Shown here one piece after another: positions 25,252 to 38,440 of a stretch of 64,000 nt of DNA. The stretch spans positions 169,915 to 233,914 of the forward strand of contig CAVPQY010000007.1 of assembly GCA_963707695.1 (NCBI GenBank), written 5' to 3'. The DNA comes from JAOPZW01 sp963707695. Its GTDB lineage: Bacteria; Actinomycetota; Thermoleophilia; Solirubrobacterales; Solirubrobacteraceae. How positions within the stretch are numbered: the first letter of the stretch is position 1; each line of letters opens with the position of its first letter. The translations under genes were made by a program, and so were the position numbers. The notes under the pieces are model-generated. The model was not told the DNA's origin. It did not search any database and saw only the letters and a list, made by a program, of their open reading frames with translations.

Positions 25252-27021
25252 CTAGGTGATCTGGTAGAGCGGCCCGTCGCCGCCCTCGGGCGTCGTCAGG
25301 CGGCCGCCCTTGGCCGTGATCGCCCCGCACTGCACGCAGTTCGTGTAGTTCACGATGACGTCCACGTCGCCGTGCTCGGGCGCGTCCTCGGGGATCTCGT
25401 AGACCCCGGCCGGGCACATCCACCGCCACGTCTCGGCGACCTCGCGCGGCACGCTCTTGCGCACGCGGATGTGGTTCGGCGCGTCGTCGCGCGTGGCGTT
25501 GCCGGTGATGAAGACGCTCGAGAGCTTGTCGAACGTGTACTTGCCGTCCGGCTTGGGATAGCTGTCCTTCGTGTCGCCCACGAACATCGGGCGGGCGTCG
25601 TTGCGGTGCCACTCCATCTTCCCGGCGGGCAGCCGGCCCTTCGTGGCGATCGCCAGGTTGACGACGGGGCCGCCCTGGATGAAGCCCTTGGAGAACGGCT
25701 GGCGCGTGTTGCGGACCGTGTAGAGCTCCTTGCCGATCGAGGAGTCCTCGACCGCCTGCTCGTAGCTCGACAGGTCCGTGGACCCGCGCTTGAGCGCCGC
25801 GTAGATCGCCTCCGCGGCCAGGATCCCCGACCGCACGGAGTGGTGGACGCCCTTGAGCGCCACCGTGTCGACCATGCCGGCGCTGTCGCCGGCCAGCAGC
25901 GCACCCGGCATCGTGAGCTTCGGCATCGACCAGTAGCCGCCGCCGGGGAGCGCCTTGGCGCCCCAGGCGACGCGCTCGCCGCCCTCGAGGATCCGCCGCA
26001 CGAGCGGGTGGGTCTTGAACAGCTGCAGCAGGTCGTGGGCCGACGTCGTGGCGTCGGCGTACTCGAGGTCGATGACGAACCCGATCGAGACGAGGTCGTC
26101 GCCGGTCTTCTCGTCCTTCATCGGGTAGATCCAGGTCCCGCCGATCTGCCCGTACTTCGAGGACAGCTTCAGCGGCCACGGCCCGATCGTGTGGATGATC
26201 CGGTCCAGCGGCTTGGGGACCTTCCAGACCTCCTTGACCCCGAGCTCCCAGACCTGCGGCTCGCGGCCCTCGGCCAGGCCGAACTCCTTGATCGCCGCGC
26301 CGGTGAGGTGGCCCCAGCAGCCCTCGGCCAGGACGGTCGCCTTGGCGGTCAGGTCGGCGCCGGGCTCGAAGTTCCCGAGCGGCTGGCCGTCCTTGCCGCG
26401 GCCCTTGTCGCCCGTGCGCACGCCGCGGACCACGCCGTCCTCGACGAGCAGCTGCTGCGCCGAGGTCTCGGTCAGCACGTAGGCGCCGCCCTCCTCGGCC
26501 AGGCGCTGCTGGAACCGCGCCATCGCGGAGACGGACACGACCTCGTTGCCGTGGTTCTTGAACGGCGGCGGGGTCGGGATCCGGGCGGCGACCTTGCCGC
26601 TCGGCAGCATGTAGACGGCCTCCTTGGTGACCTCGCCGAAGGCGAAGCCCTCCCTGCGCCAGTCCTCGCGCGAGACCTCGGGGAAGAGCTCCTGCAGCGG
26701 CGCCGGGCGCATGACGGCGCCGGAGAGGTTGTGCCCGCCGCAGGTCTTCGCCTTCTCGATGACCGCGACGGGGACCTCGCCGAGGCGCTCCATGACCTCG
26801 GGGCCGCCCACCCGGTCGTCGCCGAGGAGCTGCAGGAGGCGGTTGGCCGTGGCCAGCCCCGCCGTTCCGCCGCCGATGATGGCGACGCCCACCTCGATCC
26901 GCTCGTCCTCCGCGTCGAGCTCGCGCTTGATGAACTCCTTGCGCGAGTCGACGGGCGGCGGGAAGTCGATCGGGGCGACGGGCGGGTGGGAGCCGTTCCG
27001 GCTGCTGCCGTTGCTGGCCAT
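25252..27021 (-). CDS. Electron transfer flavoprotein–quinone oxidoreductase
   Basis: The protein has 589 residues and passes electrons from ETF to membrane quinone. It has an N-terminal FAD site (VGVAIIGGGTAGLATANRLL), GGHNLSGAVMRP, and the LLAGDSAGMVDTVALKGVHH segment. The C-terminal iron–sulfur region reads CPAGVYE and, about 30 residues later, NCVQCGAITAKG. Canonical enzymes have C-x2-C-x2-C there; this one has isoleucine in place of the last cysteine, so only three of four ligands are visible. It is the third gene of the etfB–etfA–ETF-QO operon. The stop region is in frame. Confidence 0.9.
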   Translation of the reverse strand: MASNGSSRNGSHPPVAPIDFPPPVDSRKEFIKRELDAEDERIEVGVAIIGGGTAGLATANRLLQLLGDDRVGGPEVMERLGEVPVAVIEKAKTCGGHNLSGAVMRPAPLQELFPEVSREDWRREGFAFGEVTKEAVYMLPSGKVAARIPTPPPFKNHGNEVVSVSAMARFQQRLAEEGGAYVLTETSAQQLLVEDGVVRGVRTGDKGRGKDGQPLGNFEPGADLTAKATVLAEGCWGHLTGAAIKEFGLAEGREPQVWELGVKEVWKVPKPLDRIIHTIGPWPLKLSSKYGQIGGTWIYPMKDEKTGDDLVSIGFVIDLEYADATTSAHDLLQLFKTHPLVRRILEGGERVAWGAKALPGGGYWSMPKLTMPGALLAGDSAGMVDTVALKGVHHSVRSGILAAEAIYAALKRGSTDLSSYEQAVEDSSIGKELYTVRNTRQPFSKGFIQGGPVVNLAIATKGRLPAGKMEWHRNDARPMFVGDTKDSYPKPDGKYTFDKLSSVFITGNATRDDAPNHIRVRKSVPREVAETWRWMCPAGVYEIPEDAPEHGDVDVIVNYTNCVQCGAITAKGGRLTTPEGGDGPLYQIT

Positions 27022-27022
27022 G

Positions 27023-28003
27023 TCAGCTGCCCTTGCGGGCCTTCACCGCCTCGGTGAGCTTGGGGAGGATCTTGTTGAGGTCGCCGACGATGCCCAGGTC
27101 GGAGAACTCGAAGATCGGGGCGTTGGCGTCCTTGTTGATCGCCACGATGTTCTCCGAGGCCTGCATGCCGACCTTGTGCTGGATCGCGCCGGAGATGCCG
27201 GCGGCGAGGTAGAGCTTCGGCGCGACGGTCTTGCCCGTCTGGCCGATCTGGGCGGCGTAGGGGTACCAGCCGGCGTCGACCACCGCGCGGGTGGCCGCGA
27301 CGGCGCCGCCGAGCGCGCCCGCGAGGTCCTCGGCGAGCTGGAAGCCCTCGGCCTTGCCCAGGCCGCGGCCGCCGGCCACCAGGATGCTCGCGTCCTCGAT
27401 GTTCACGTCGGCGCCGCGCTGCTCGCCGCGGGTGACCATCGACGCCTGCGTCGACCAGGGCGAGAGCTCGACCTGGACGTCCTCCACGGCGGCGTCGCCG
27501 GCGGGGCGGGCGGCATCCTCTCTGATCTCGAAGGCGTTGAGGCGGCCGATGACGATCCCCTTGCCCTTGTAGCGGGAGGTGGAGATCGACGAGTCGCCCA
27601 GGATCGGGCGCTCGGCGGCGAGCTTGCCGTCCTGGACGTGGACCGCCGTGACCTCCATGGTCACGCCGGCGCCGAGGCGGGCGGCCAGGCCGGCGCCGAT
27701 CTCGAAGCCGAGCAGGCCGCCGCCGAACAGGGCGTAGTCGATGCCGCCGTCGGTCATGGCCTGGGCCATGACGTCGATGACGGGCTGCGCCAGGCCCTCG
27801 GGGGCGTCCTTGGCGCGCAGGACCTTCGCCGCGCCGTAGCGGCCGAGCGTGGCCGCGAGCTCGTCGGGCACGTCGCCGACGACGACCGCGTGGGCCTCGC
27901 CGCCGAGCTCGCCCGCCAGCCGGGCCGCCTCGGAGACCGCGCCCAGGGAGTTCTTGTTGAACGCGCCCTCGTAGTGGAGGGCGAACACCAGGATGTCCGA
28001 CAT
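27023..28003 (-). CDS. etfA: Electron transfer flavoprotein alpha subunit
   Basis: The protein has 326 residues and, with EtfB, accepts electrons from acyl-CoA dehydrogenases. The C-terminal FAD domain has the family signature: LYLAAGISGAIQHKVGMQ, then SENIVAINKDANAPIFEFSD and LGIVGDLNKILP. Start ATG 28003 overlaps the etfB stop by 1 bp (ATGA-type). It precedes ETF-QO by 1 bp, so all three genes are probably translated together. At least two acyl-CoA dehydrogenases in this window could be its donors. Confidence 0.96.
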   Translation of the reverse strand: MSDILVFALHYEGAFNKNSLGAVSEAARLAGELGGEAHAVVVGDVPDELAATLGRYGAAKVLRAKDAPEGLAQPVIDVMAQAMTDGGIDYALFGGGLLGFEIGAGLAARLGAGVTMEVTAVHVQDGKLAAERPILGDSSISTSRYKGKGIVIGRLNAFEIREDAARPAGDAAVEDVQVELSPWSTQASMVTRGEQRGADVNIEDASILVAGGRGLGKAEGFQLAEDLAGALGGAVAATRAVVDAGWYPYAAQIGQTGKTVAPKLYLAAGISGAIQHKVGMQASENIVAINKDANAPIFEFSDLGIVGDLNKILPKLTEAVKARKGS

Positions 28004-28795
28004 CAGATGAGCTTCCTCTCGTCGAGCCAGGCCACGATCTTCTCGACCGTGTCGTCGGTGTCCTCGTCCTCGATGATCGTGCCGCCGGCCTTGGCCGGCG
28101 GGGCCTTGAAGTCCCCGCAGTCGACCTGCGAGCCGTCGGCGCCGACCTTGGACGGGTCGATGTCGACGTCGCCGGCGGCGAGCTTGTCGAGCGGCTTCTT
28201 CTTCGCGCCCATGATCGCCTTGAGCGACGGGTAGCGCGGCTCGTTGATCGCGTCGCCGACGGAGATGACGGCGGGGAACTTCACCTGGACGGTGTCGTAG
28301 CCGTACTCGGCCTGGCGCTCGCAGCGCAGGGCCTCGCCGTCGACGTCCATCTTGATGACCTGCGTCAGCGACGGCATCTGCAGGTGGTCGGCCACGACGG
28401 CGCCGATCGTGTAGCACTCGCCGTCGTCGCTCTGCTGGCCCAGCAGGACGAGGTCCGGGCTCTCGCGGCGCAGGGCCTGCGCGAGCGCGTAGCCCGTGGC
28501 GGCGACGTCGGAGCCCGCCAGCGGCGTCGTCGGACAGGTGCACCGAGCGGTCGGCGCCGAGCGACACGGCCTTGTGCAGCGCGCGCTGCGCCGAGTCGGG
28601 CCCCATCGTCACGGCGACGATCTCGTCGACCTCGACCGCCCCGCCCTCCTTGAGCTGCATGGCGGCCTCGATGGCGTGCGTGTCGTACGGGTTGAGGTTC
28701 TTCTCACCGCTGCGGTCCATGCGCCCCGTGGCCGGGTCGATGCGCTTCTGGACCGCCGCGTCCGGGACCTCTTTGACCAAGACGGCGATCTTCAC
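28003..28795 (-). CDS. etfB: Electron transfer flavoprotein beta subunit (one frame break)
   Basis: GTG 28795 is preceded by AGAGGAGG. The N-terminal part reads MKIAVLVKEVPDAAVQKRID and continues to SLGADRSVHLSDD; the rest is in another frame (AGSDVAATGYALAQAL, then LVLLGQQSDDGECYTIGAVV). The break is at about 28522, where one extra G/C restores the expected DALAGSD when removed. The family segment VKFPAVISVGDAINEPRYPSLKAIMGAKKKP is intact. I read this as one functional gene with a sequencing error. About 263 residues are expected. Confidence 0.9.
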
Positions 28796-28840
28796 TGTGC
28801 CTCCTCTGGCGAACGAGGGTTCGATGCTACCCAATTCATT

Positions 28841-28856
28841 GACTGACGGGTCAGTC
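28841..28856. promoter_or_regulatory. Palindromic operator upstream of etfBA
   Basis: GACTGAC and GTCAGTC flank two G bases, a perfect 7-bp inverted repeat 46–61 bp before the etfB start. This pattern is typical of TetR-family regulators of fatty-acid or branched-chain catabolism in actinobacteria and Thermus. The adjacent minus-strand sequence offers TAGCAT as a possible −10. The TetR gene at 15.3 kb has a different palindrome, so the cognate regulator probably lies outside the window. Confidence 0.5.
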
Positions 28857-28918
28857 GACCGGCCACCCGGCGCACCGGCGCGGCGGCCCGGTCAGGTTCC
28901 CGGCGGCCCGGGCCTCCG

Positions 28919-29338
28919 CTACCGCGACGTCCGCGCCGCGACGGCGTCCTGGATGAAGTCGATGATGGCCTGCGTCGGGGCGCCGGGCGTGAAGACCTCG
29001 GCCACCCCCAGGCGCTTGAGCTCGGGGATGTCGTCGCCGGGGATCGTCCCGCCGACCGTGAGCACGACGTCGTCGATGCCCTGCTCGTGCAGGAGCTCGA
29101 CGATGCGCGGGACGAGCGTCATGTGGGCGCCGGAGAGGATCGACAGCCCGACGGCGTCGGCGTCCTCCTGGATGACGGTCTCGACGATCTGCTCGGGCGT
29201 CTGGTGGAGGCCGGTGTAGATGACCTCCATCCCCGCGTCGCGCAGGGCGCGGGCGATGATCTTCGCGCCGCGGTCGTGCCCGTCCAGGCCGGGCTTGGCG
29301 ACGACGACGCGGATCTTGCGGGCGGTGGCGGCGCTCAC
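28919..29338 (-). CDS. Cobalamin-binding small subunit of acyl-CoA mutase
   Basis: The protein has 139 residues. It carries the base-off/His-on B12 motif DGHDRG (D-x-H-x-x-G) near residue 19, then the conserved GLSILSGAH and LTVGGTIPGDDI segments. It supplies adenosylcobalamin to the large mutase subunit encoded at 29731–31393, from which it is separated by a cupredoxin gene. Split mutases of this type are typical of archaea and of isobutyryl- or 2-hydroxyisobutyryl-CoA mutases. The frame is intact. Confidence 0.93.
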   Translation of the reverse strand: MSAATARKIRVVVAKPGLDGHDRGAKIIARALRDAGMEVIYTGLHQTPEQIVETVIQEDADAVGLSILSGAHMTLVPRIVELLHEQGIDDVVLTVGGTIPGDDIPELKRLGVAEVFTPGAPTQAIIDFIQDAVAARTSR

Positions 29339-29388
29339 GGGCGGCGCGGATGCTACCTCCGCGCCGCCCGCCGCAGCGTCGCGGGGTG

Positions 29389-29715
29389 CTACTTGACCTT
29401 GACCTTCAGGTTCATCCCGGGGTGGATCTCGCAGATGATCTTGTAGGTGCCCTTCTTCGTGACCTTGGCCTTGAAGGAGCCCTTCGTCTGCGTCTTCGAG
29501 CGGAACTTCTTCGGCCCCTTCGCGACCACGACGTTGTGCGGGTGCTTGCCCTTCCAGACGAACTTCAGCGTCGTGCCCTTCTTGACCGTGACGGACTTCG
29601 GGGCGAACTTGTCGTCCTTCAGCGAGATGGACTTCGTGGCGGCGAGGGCCGGGATCGCGAACAGCGCCGTGCCGGCGAGGCAGACCGCGACGAGGGCGGC
29701 GAGCAGCTTCTTCAT
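29389..29715 (-). CDS. Secreted lysine-rich cupredoxin
   Basis: The protein has 108 residues: a signal peptide (KKLLAALVAVCLAGTALFAI, cleavage after ALA), then a plastocyanin-like domain. Copper ligands are visible as the His of HPHNVVV and C-E-I-H-P-G-M near the end. About a quarter of the mature residues are lysine, in contrast with the Arg-rich neighbours. It would carry electrons or bind copper outside the membrane. Its position between the two mutase subunit genes is unexpected. The frame is intact. Confidence 0.85.
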   Translation of the reverse strand: MKKLLAALVAVCLAGTALFAIPALAATKSISLKDDKFAPKSVTVKKGTTLKFVWKGKHPHNVVVAKGPKKFRSKTQTKGSFKAKVTKKGTYKIICEIHPGMNLKVKVK

Positions 29716-29730
29716 TGGGCTTGTCTCCTC

Positions 29731-31393
<1,663 letters not shown>

Positions 31394-31433
31394 GGGGGCG
31401 GATCCTAGCGGCGCGGCCGCTAGCGTCGGGGCG

Positions 31434-32325
31434 GTGACCGACGCGCCGCCCGAGGCCTGCTCGACCCGCTCCGCCGCCGTCGGCGAGCCGCTCGCCGGGA
31501 CGCGCGGTGACCGACGACCGCTGGCTGCTGCTCGAGCAGCCGGGGCCCTGGGGTCCGAAGGTCCCGCACGGCGCCGGCCTCGACGAGGCGCTCGCGACCG
31601 AGCTGGCCGCGCGCTGCGAGGCGCTCGGGATCCGCCTGGCCCTGCTGCGCCGGACCGTCGCGCGCGAGCACGTCCGCCGCCGGACGGCGTTCCTCGCCTG
31701 CACCCGGCGGGGCGCGACGCTGGGTCGAGCGCCACCGCTCGAGGACCCCGCCGACGCGCTGCGGCTCGACCTCGACGCGCTCGGCGCCGGACGCCCGACC
31801 GACCCGGCGGCGCGCTGGACGCGCGACGTCTTCGCCGTGTGCGCGCACGGCGAGCGCGACCCCTGCTGCGCGCGCCTGGGCCGGCCGCTGCACCGTGCGC
31901 TGCTCGCGGCGCGCCCGGACGCGACCTGGCAGACCTCGCACCTGGGCGGCCACCGCTTCGCGCCCACGCTGCTGCACCTGCCGTCGGGCGTCTGCCTGGG
32001 ACGCGTCCCGGCGGCGCGCGCCCGCGAGGTGGCCGCGGCCCTCGAGGCCGGGCCGGGTGCCCGGTCGAGCTGCTGCGCGGCCGGGTCGGCGACCCGTGGG
32101 CGGTCCAGGCCGCCGACGCGCTCGTGCGGGCCGAGCGCGGGCTCGACGGGCTCGACGACGTCGACGGTGCTCGCGGTCGAGGACGACGTCGTGACCCTGC
32201 GTGCGGACGGCGCGCCCGTCCGGGTGGAGGTCGAGCGCGAGCCGCTGCCCGAGCGGCCCGCGTCGTGCGGCAAGGCCGACGAGCCCGCCGGCCGGCCGGT
32301 GCTCCGCGCGGCGGCGCCGGCCTAG
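31434..32325 (+). CDS. Sucrase/ferredoxin-like domain protein (frame breaks)
   Basis: Reading from GTG 31434, the family N terminus EACSTRSAAVGEPLAGT joins WLLLEQPGPWGPK after a break near 31504. Cys-rich motifs follow: FAVCAHGERDPCCARLGRPL and QTSHLGGHRFAPTLLHLPSG, the thioredoxin-like [2Fe-2S] ferredoxin pattern. Further breaks near 32060 and 32170 interrupt GDPWAVQAADALVRAERGLD. The C terminus keeps PASCGKADEP. Proteins of this family are common beside metabolic genes in actinobacteria but have no settled function. It diverges from the mutase gene across 40 bp. Confidence 0.75.
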
Positions 32326-32341
32326 GCGCCGCTCGCGCGCA

Positions 32342-32369
32342 CCCGCGCCGGCCGAGCGGCCGGCGCGGG
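32342..32369. terminator. GC hairpin, 12-bp perfect stem
   Basis: CCCGCGCCGGCC and GGCCGGCGCGGG are separated by GAGC. The hairpin starts 17 bp after the sucrase/ferredoxin-like stop and probably ends that transcript. It could also serve minus-strand transcription from the micro-ORF region. No T-run follows on either side. Confidence 0.65.
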
Positions 32370-32511
32370 CGCGGCGGCTACCAGGTGCGCGCGTCGAGGA
32401 CGCCACGGGCGGCCGGGGGACGGGGCGGACCGTCGGGAGGGAGAACGTGTGGACGGCGGACGGGCGGCGGGGGTGCTGGGCATGACGGGCTCCTGGGGTG
32501 GTGCGGTGGCG

Positions 32512-32613
32512 CTAGCGGCCGCGGCGCAGCCGGCGCGGCCGGTCGGACCGCCGCGGCGTCGGGAACGGCTGGTGCGCCTTGGCGTGGGCGATGCCGATGA
32601 GGGAGGGGTGCAT
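32512..32613 (-). CDS. Micro-ORF C, basic 33-residue peptide
   Basis: ATG 32613 follows GGGAGG at 8-nt spacing. The peptide reads MHPSLIGIAHAKAHQPFPT and ends PRRSDRPRRLRRGR. It resembles micro-ORF B (13905–14024) in its M-H start, an AKA core and an Arg-rich end. It lies in a 419-bp stretch (32326–32744) that otherwise holds only a terminator-like hairpin. Whether the peptide is made, and for what, cannot be told; the resemblance plus ribosome site are the evidence. Confidence 0.4.
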   Translation of the reverse strand: MHPSLIGIAHAKAHQPFPTPRRSDRPRRLRRGR

Positions 32614-32744
32614 GGGGCAAGCCTCCCGCGCTCGCCGGCCGCCGGCCCAGGTGGCGGCCCGGCGTCGCTGACGTGGGCGGCCCGGCCTCCGCAGGTGCGG
32701 CCTGCCCCCGTCGAGCGGCGGCCCGCGCCCGGCCGTCGGCCGGC

Positions 32745-33888
<1,144 letters not shown>

Positions 33889-33892
<4 letters not shown>

Positions 33893-34658
33893 CGCGTGGT
33901 CGTCGCGGTCCGCCGGGCGACGGTGCGGCCGACGGAGCCGGCGGCGGCCGCGGCGACGATCGCGGCGAGGATCTTCACGCGCCGCCCGAGCGTCTCGAAG
34001 CGCAGCACGTCCCAGCCCTCCTGGGCGGCGAGCCGGGCGAGCTCGGCGTCCGGGTTCACCGCGACGGGATGGCCGACGGCGCGCAGCATCGGCACGTCGG
34101 AGGCGGCGTCGGAGTAGGCGTAGGACGGCGGCGAGGTCGAGGCCGTCGCGCTCGGCGAGCTGAGCCATGCGCACGCGGCTTGCCCTCGCCGTAGCAGAAG
34201 GGACCGTCGAAGCGGCCGGTGTACGCCCCGTCGCGCTCCTCCAGGCCGCTGCCCGCGGCGCCGTCGAAGCCGAGCACGTGGGCGAGCATGTCGGCCGTCC
34301 CCTGCGAGGCCGCGGTGCAGATGTAGACGGGCCGGCCCGCGTCCTGGTGGTCGTAGGCCGTCTGCAGCATCGTCGGGTACAGCCGCGGCAGCACGCCGGC
34401 CAGCACGCCGGGCGACAGGCGCTCGAGGTCGCGGACGCGGCGGCCGCGCAGCCACTCGCCCAGGCGCAGCTTGAGCTCGTCGGTCTCGGCGTCGGTCGCC
34501 CCGCGCAGGCGGAACTGGAGGTTCGCCCAGGCGTCGGCCGCGATCTGGCGGCGGGTCAGGAGCCCGGCGCGGTAGGCCGCGCGGGCCCAGTGGAAGCCGG
34601 ACGAGCCGGCCATGAGGGTGCGGTCGAGGTCGAAGAAGGCGGCGGCGCGGCGGCTCGG

Positions 34659-34662
<4 letters not shown>
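33889..34662 (-). CDS. HAD-superfamily IB hydrolase (frame breaks)
   Basis: About 257 residues from GTG 34662. Motif I is FFDLDRTLMAGSSGF, motif II lies in VYICTAASQGTADMLAHVLG, and motif IV is YSDAASDVPMLRAVGHP, the SerB/CicA-like pattern with a helical cap. A basic C-terminal hydrophobic segment (VKILAAIVAAAAAGS) may anchor it to the membrane. Breaks are near 34655, 34185 and 34125. Phosphoserine or lipid phosphate are possible substrates; sequence alone does not decide. It is the middle gene of a thiolase–HAD–acyl-CoA dehydrogenase operon with 4-bp overlaps at both ends. Confidence 0.8.
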
Positions 34663-35837
<1,175 letters not shown>

Positions 35838-35862
35838 GCCCGGATCCTATGGTGGGGCGACC

Positions 35863-37342
35863 ATGCACGTCGTCGCCACGACCCAGGCGCCCGCCGCCAC
35901 CAGCGCCGACACCGTCGTCGTGGGGATGCTCGAGGACGAGGGGATCCCGCACGACACGGCGGACGGCGCGCTGCAGGCGCTCGTCGACGCCGGCGAGGCC
36001 CGCGCGACCCCGCGCCACCTCGCGGTCACGCACGCCGGCGGGAAGCGGTGGGTCCTGGCCGGGCTCGGCCGGCGCGCGGACCTCGACGGCGAGCGCGCCC
36101 GCGCCGTGGCCGCCGCCGCGCTCGGCCGGGCCCGGGACCTCGGCGCCCGGACCCTGTGCTGGGAGGTCCCCCACCACGCGGGCGACGACGTCGTGACCGG
36201 GCTGGTGGAGGGCACGGTGCTGGCCGCCTACCGCTTCACGCGCTACCGCTCCGGGGCCGACCGCGACGAGGCGCCGGGCCCGGGCGAGCTCGTGCTCAGC
36301 GACCACCACGACCGCTCGCGCCGCCGTCGACCGCGCCGCGGTCGTGGCCGCGGCCGTCAACCGCGCCCGCGACCTCCAGAACACGCCCGCCGAACGACCT
36401 GCCGCCGGCCGCGCTGGGCGAGCGCGCCCGCGCCATCGCGGCCGAGGCGCCGCACCTGTCCGCCGAGGTCGGCGGCACGGAGGCGCTGCGCCGGCACGCG
36501 ATGGGCGCCTTCCTGGCCGTCGCGCAGGGCAGCGCGACCGAGCCCGCCCTCGTCGTCCTGCGCTACGAGCACCCCGAGGCGCGGGCCGGACGCCCCGCTG
36601 CTCGGGCTCGTGGGCAAGGCCGTGACCTTCGACAGCGGCGGGCTGTCGATCAAGCCGGCCGGGTCCATGGCGGGCATGAAGTTCGACATGTCCGGCGGCG
36701 CCGCGGTCCTCGAGGCGCTCGGGGCCGTCGCGCGCCTGCGGGCTGCCGCTGCGCGCCGTCGCCGTCGTGGGCGCGACCGAGAACATGCCGTCGGACCGCG
36801 CGATGCGCCCCGGGCGACATCGTGCGCGCCGCCGACGGCACGACGATCGAGGTCAACAACACCGACGCCGAGGGCCGGCTGGTCCTGGCCGACTGCCTGC
36901 TGCACGCCCGCCGCCTCGGCGCCGCAGCGCCTCGTCGACGTCGCGACCCTGACCGGCGCGATCACGAGCGCGCTGGGCGTCGACCTACGCCGGGCTCATG
37001 AGCACCGACGACGGGCTCGCCGCGCTCGTGGAGGACGCCGGCCGCGCGACCGGCGACCTCGTCTGGCGGATGCCGCTGCACGCGGAGTACGCCGAGATGG
37101 TCAAGGGCCGCTACGCCGACCTCGTCAACAGCACCGAGGCGCGCAAGGCGGGCGCCATCACGGCCGCGCAGTTCCTCGCCCGCTTCGCCGGCGACGTCCC
37201 CTGGGCCCACCTCGACATCGCCGGGGTCGCCGACGACGCGGGCCGCCCCTGGGCGGCCAAGGGCGGGACGGGCTGGGGCGTGCGGCTGCTGGTCGAGCTC
37301 GCGACCGCGCTGGCAGAGCAGGGCGGCGCTCCGGAGGGTTGA
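35863..37342 (+). CDS. pepA: Leucyl aminopeptidase, M17 family (frame breaks)
   Basis: About 495 residues from ATG 35863. The N-terminal macro-like domain is followed by the catalytic domain: GKAVTFDSGGLSIKPAGSM with the metal-binding lysine and aspartate, GATENMPSDRAMRPGD, and the M17 signature NNTDAEGRLVLADCLLHA. The C terminus runs WAHLDIAGVADDAGRPW. Breaks occur near 36310, 36390, 36585, 36740, 36810, 36925 and 36985; all the parts are present. It releases N-terminal residues from peptides with two metal ions. It diverges from the thiolase gene across 25 bp. Confidence 0.92.
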
Positions 37343-37374
37343 CCCTGGCCCGGGCCGGGGTCCAAGCTGGCACG

Positions 37375-38374
37375 ATGCCGCTCGCCCGCCCGGCCCGCTC
37401 GCTGGTCCCCGCCGCGACGCTGGCGGCCGCGGCGCTGCGGGCACGCCGCGCTCGCGTCTCCTGCCGCCGCGGCCGCACCCGTGCAGCGCGAGCGCTTCGA
37501 CCACCCGGGCACGTTCACCTGGACGGTCCCGCGCGGCGTGCACGCCATCAGGGTCCGGGGCTTCGGCGCCGCCGGCGGGCACGACCCCGCGGGGGCGCCG
37601 GGCGGGCTGGGCGCGTGGGTGCGCGCCCGGGTGGCCGTGCATCCCGGGGCGACGCTCACGATCCAGGTCGGCGGGCGCGGCGGCGACCCGGCCGGCGATG
37701 TCCCCGGCGCCGGCGGCGCGGGCGGCGGGGCCCCGGGCGGATGGGGGACGACGTCGATCACCACGCCGTTCGCCCTGCCCGGCGGGCCGGGCGGCGCCGG
37801 CGGCGGCGGGCCGTCGCGCGTGTGGCTCGGCACGACCCACCTGCTCGTTGCGGGCGGCGGCGGCGGCGCTGCCGGCGTGGCCGGCGGCGCCGGCGGCGCC
37901 GGCGGCGCCGCTGGCGCCGACGGCCCGGTGACCCAACTGGGGCTGCCCTTGCCGCCCGTGGCCGGCGGCGGCGGCGGCACCGCAACGGCCGGCGGCGCGG
38001 GTGGCGGCGACGGCCCGGTGTCGGCGGCCGGCCGGGCGGGCGCAGCCGGCGCCGGCGGCGCGGGCGGGGACGGGCTGGCCACGGGCGTCTTCTCCCTCGT
38101 GGGGAGGCCGATCGCGACGAGCCACGGCGCCGGCGGCGGAGGAGGCGGCGGCGGGGCGTTCGGGGGCGGCGGCGGCGCCAGCGCGGCGCGCGTCCTCGCC
38201 GGGTTCGTGGACACCGTCGGCAGCGCGGCCGGCGGCGGCGGGGGCTCGAGCCGCCTCGCGCCGGGGGCGACCTGCCGCGGCGCGGTTCGGCCGGCCCTGC
38301 GCGACGGCGACGGCCTCGTGGTCGTCGTGTGGTGGCGCGAACAGCAGCGGCCGCCCGCCGGCTGCCCGGCCTGA
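37375..38374 (+). CDS. Secreted glycine-rich protein (one frame break)
   Basis: About 330 residues from ATG 37375: a signal peptide (SLVPAATLAAAALR), one break near 37445, then ALASPAAAAAPVQRERFDHPG. The first domain, FTWTVPRGVHAIRVRGFGAA and VAVHPGATLTIQVGGRGGD, matches the glycine-rich domain seen in phage-tail-like and surface proteins. The remainder is built of GGX and GGAGG runs. One Cys pair flanks the C-terminal hydrophobic strand GLVVVVWW. A 20-bp tandem duplication covers the stop. Its role is unknown; a surface or matrix protein is inferred. Confidence 0.7.
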
Positions 38375-38401
38375 GCCGCGACTGCCCGGCCTGAGCCGCG
38401 A
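38362..38401. repeat. 20-bp perfect tandem duplication
   Basis: The unit beginning CTGCCCGGCC and ending TGAGCCGCGA occurs at 38362–38381 and again at 38382–38401. The first copy contains the stop codon of the glycine-rich protein, so the second is non-coding. It may be a slip in replication or an assembly duplication. Confidence 0.9.
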
Positions 38402-38440
38402 GCGAGCCCTCACCGGCGCGGCGGACCGCCGCGGGCGCGC

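Noticed and set aside
32322..32483. 53-codon minus-strand frame with a ribosome site, after micro-ORF C
   Set aside because: It runs through the 12-bp terminator-like hairpin and has Ser/Pro/Arg composition; ribosome site alone is not enough.
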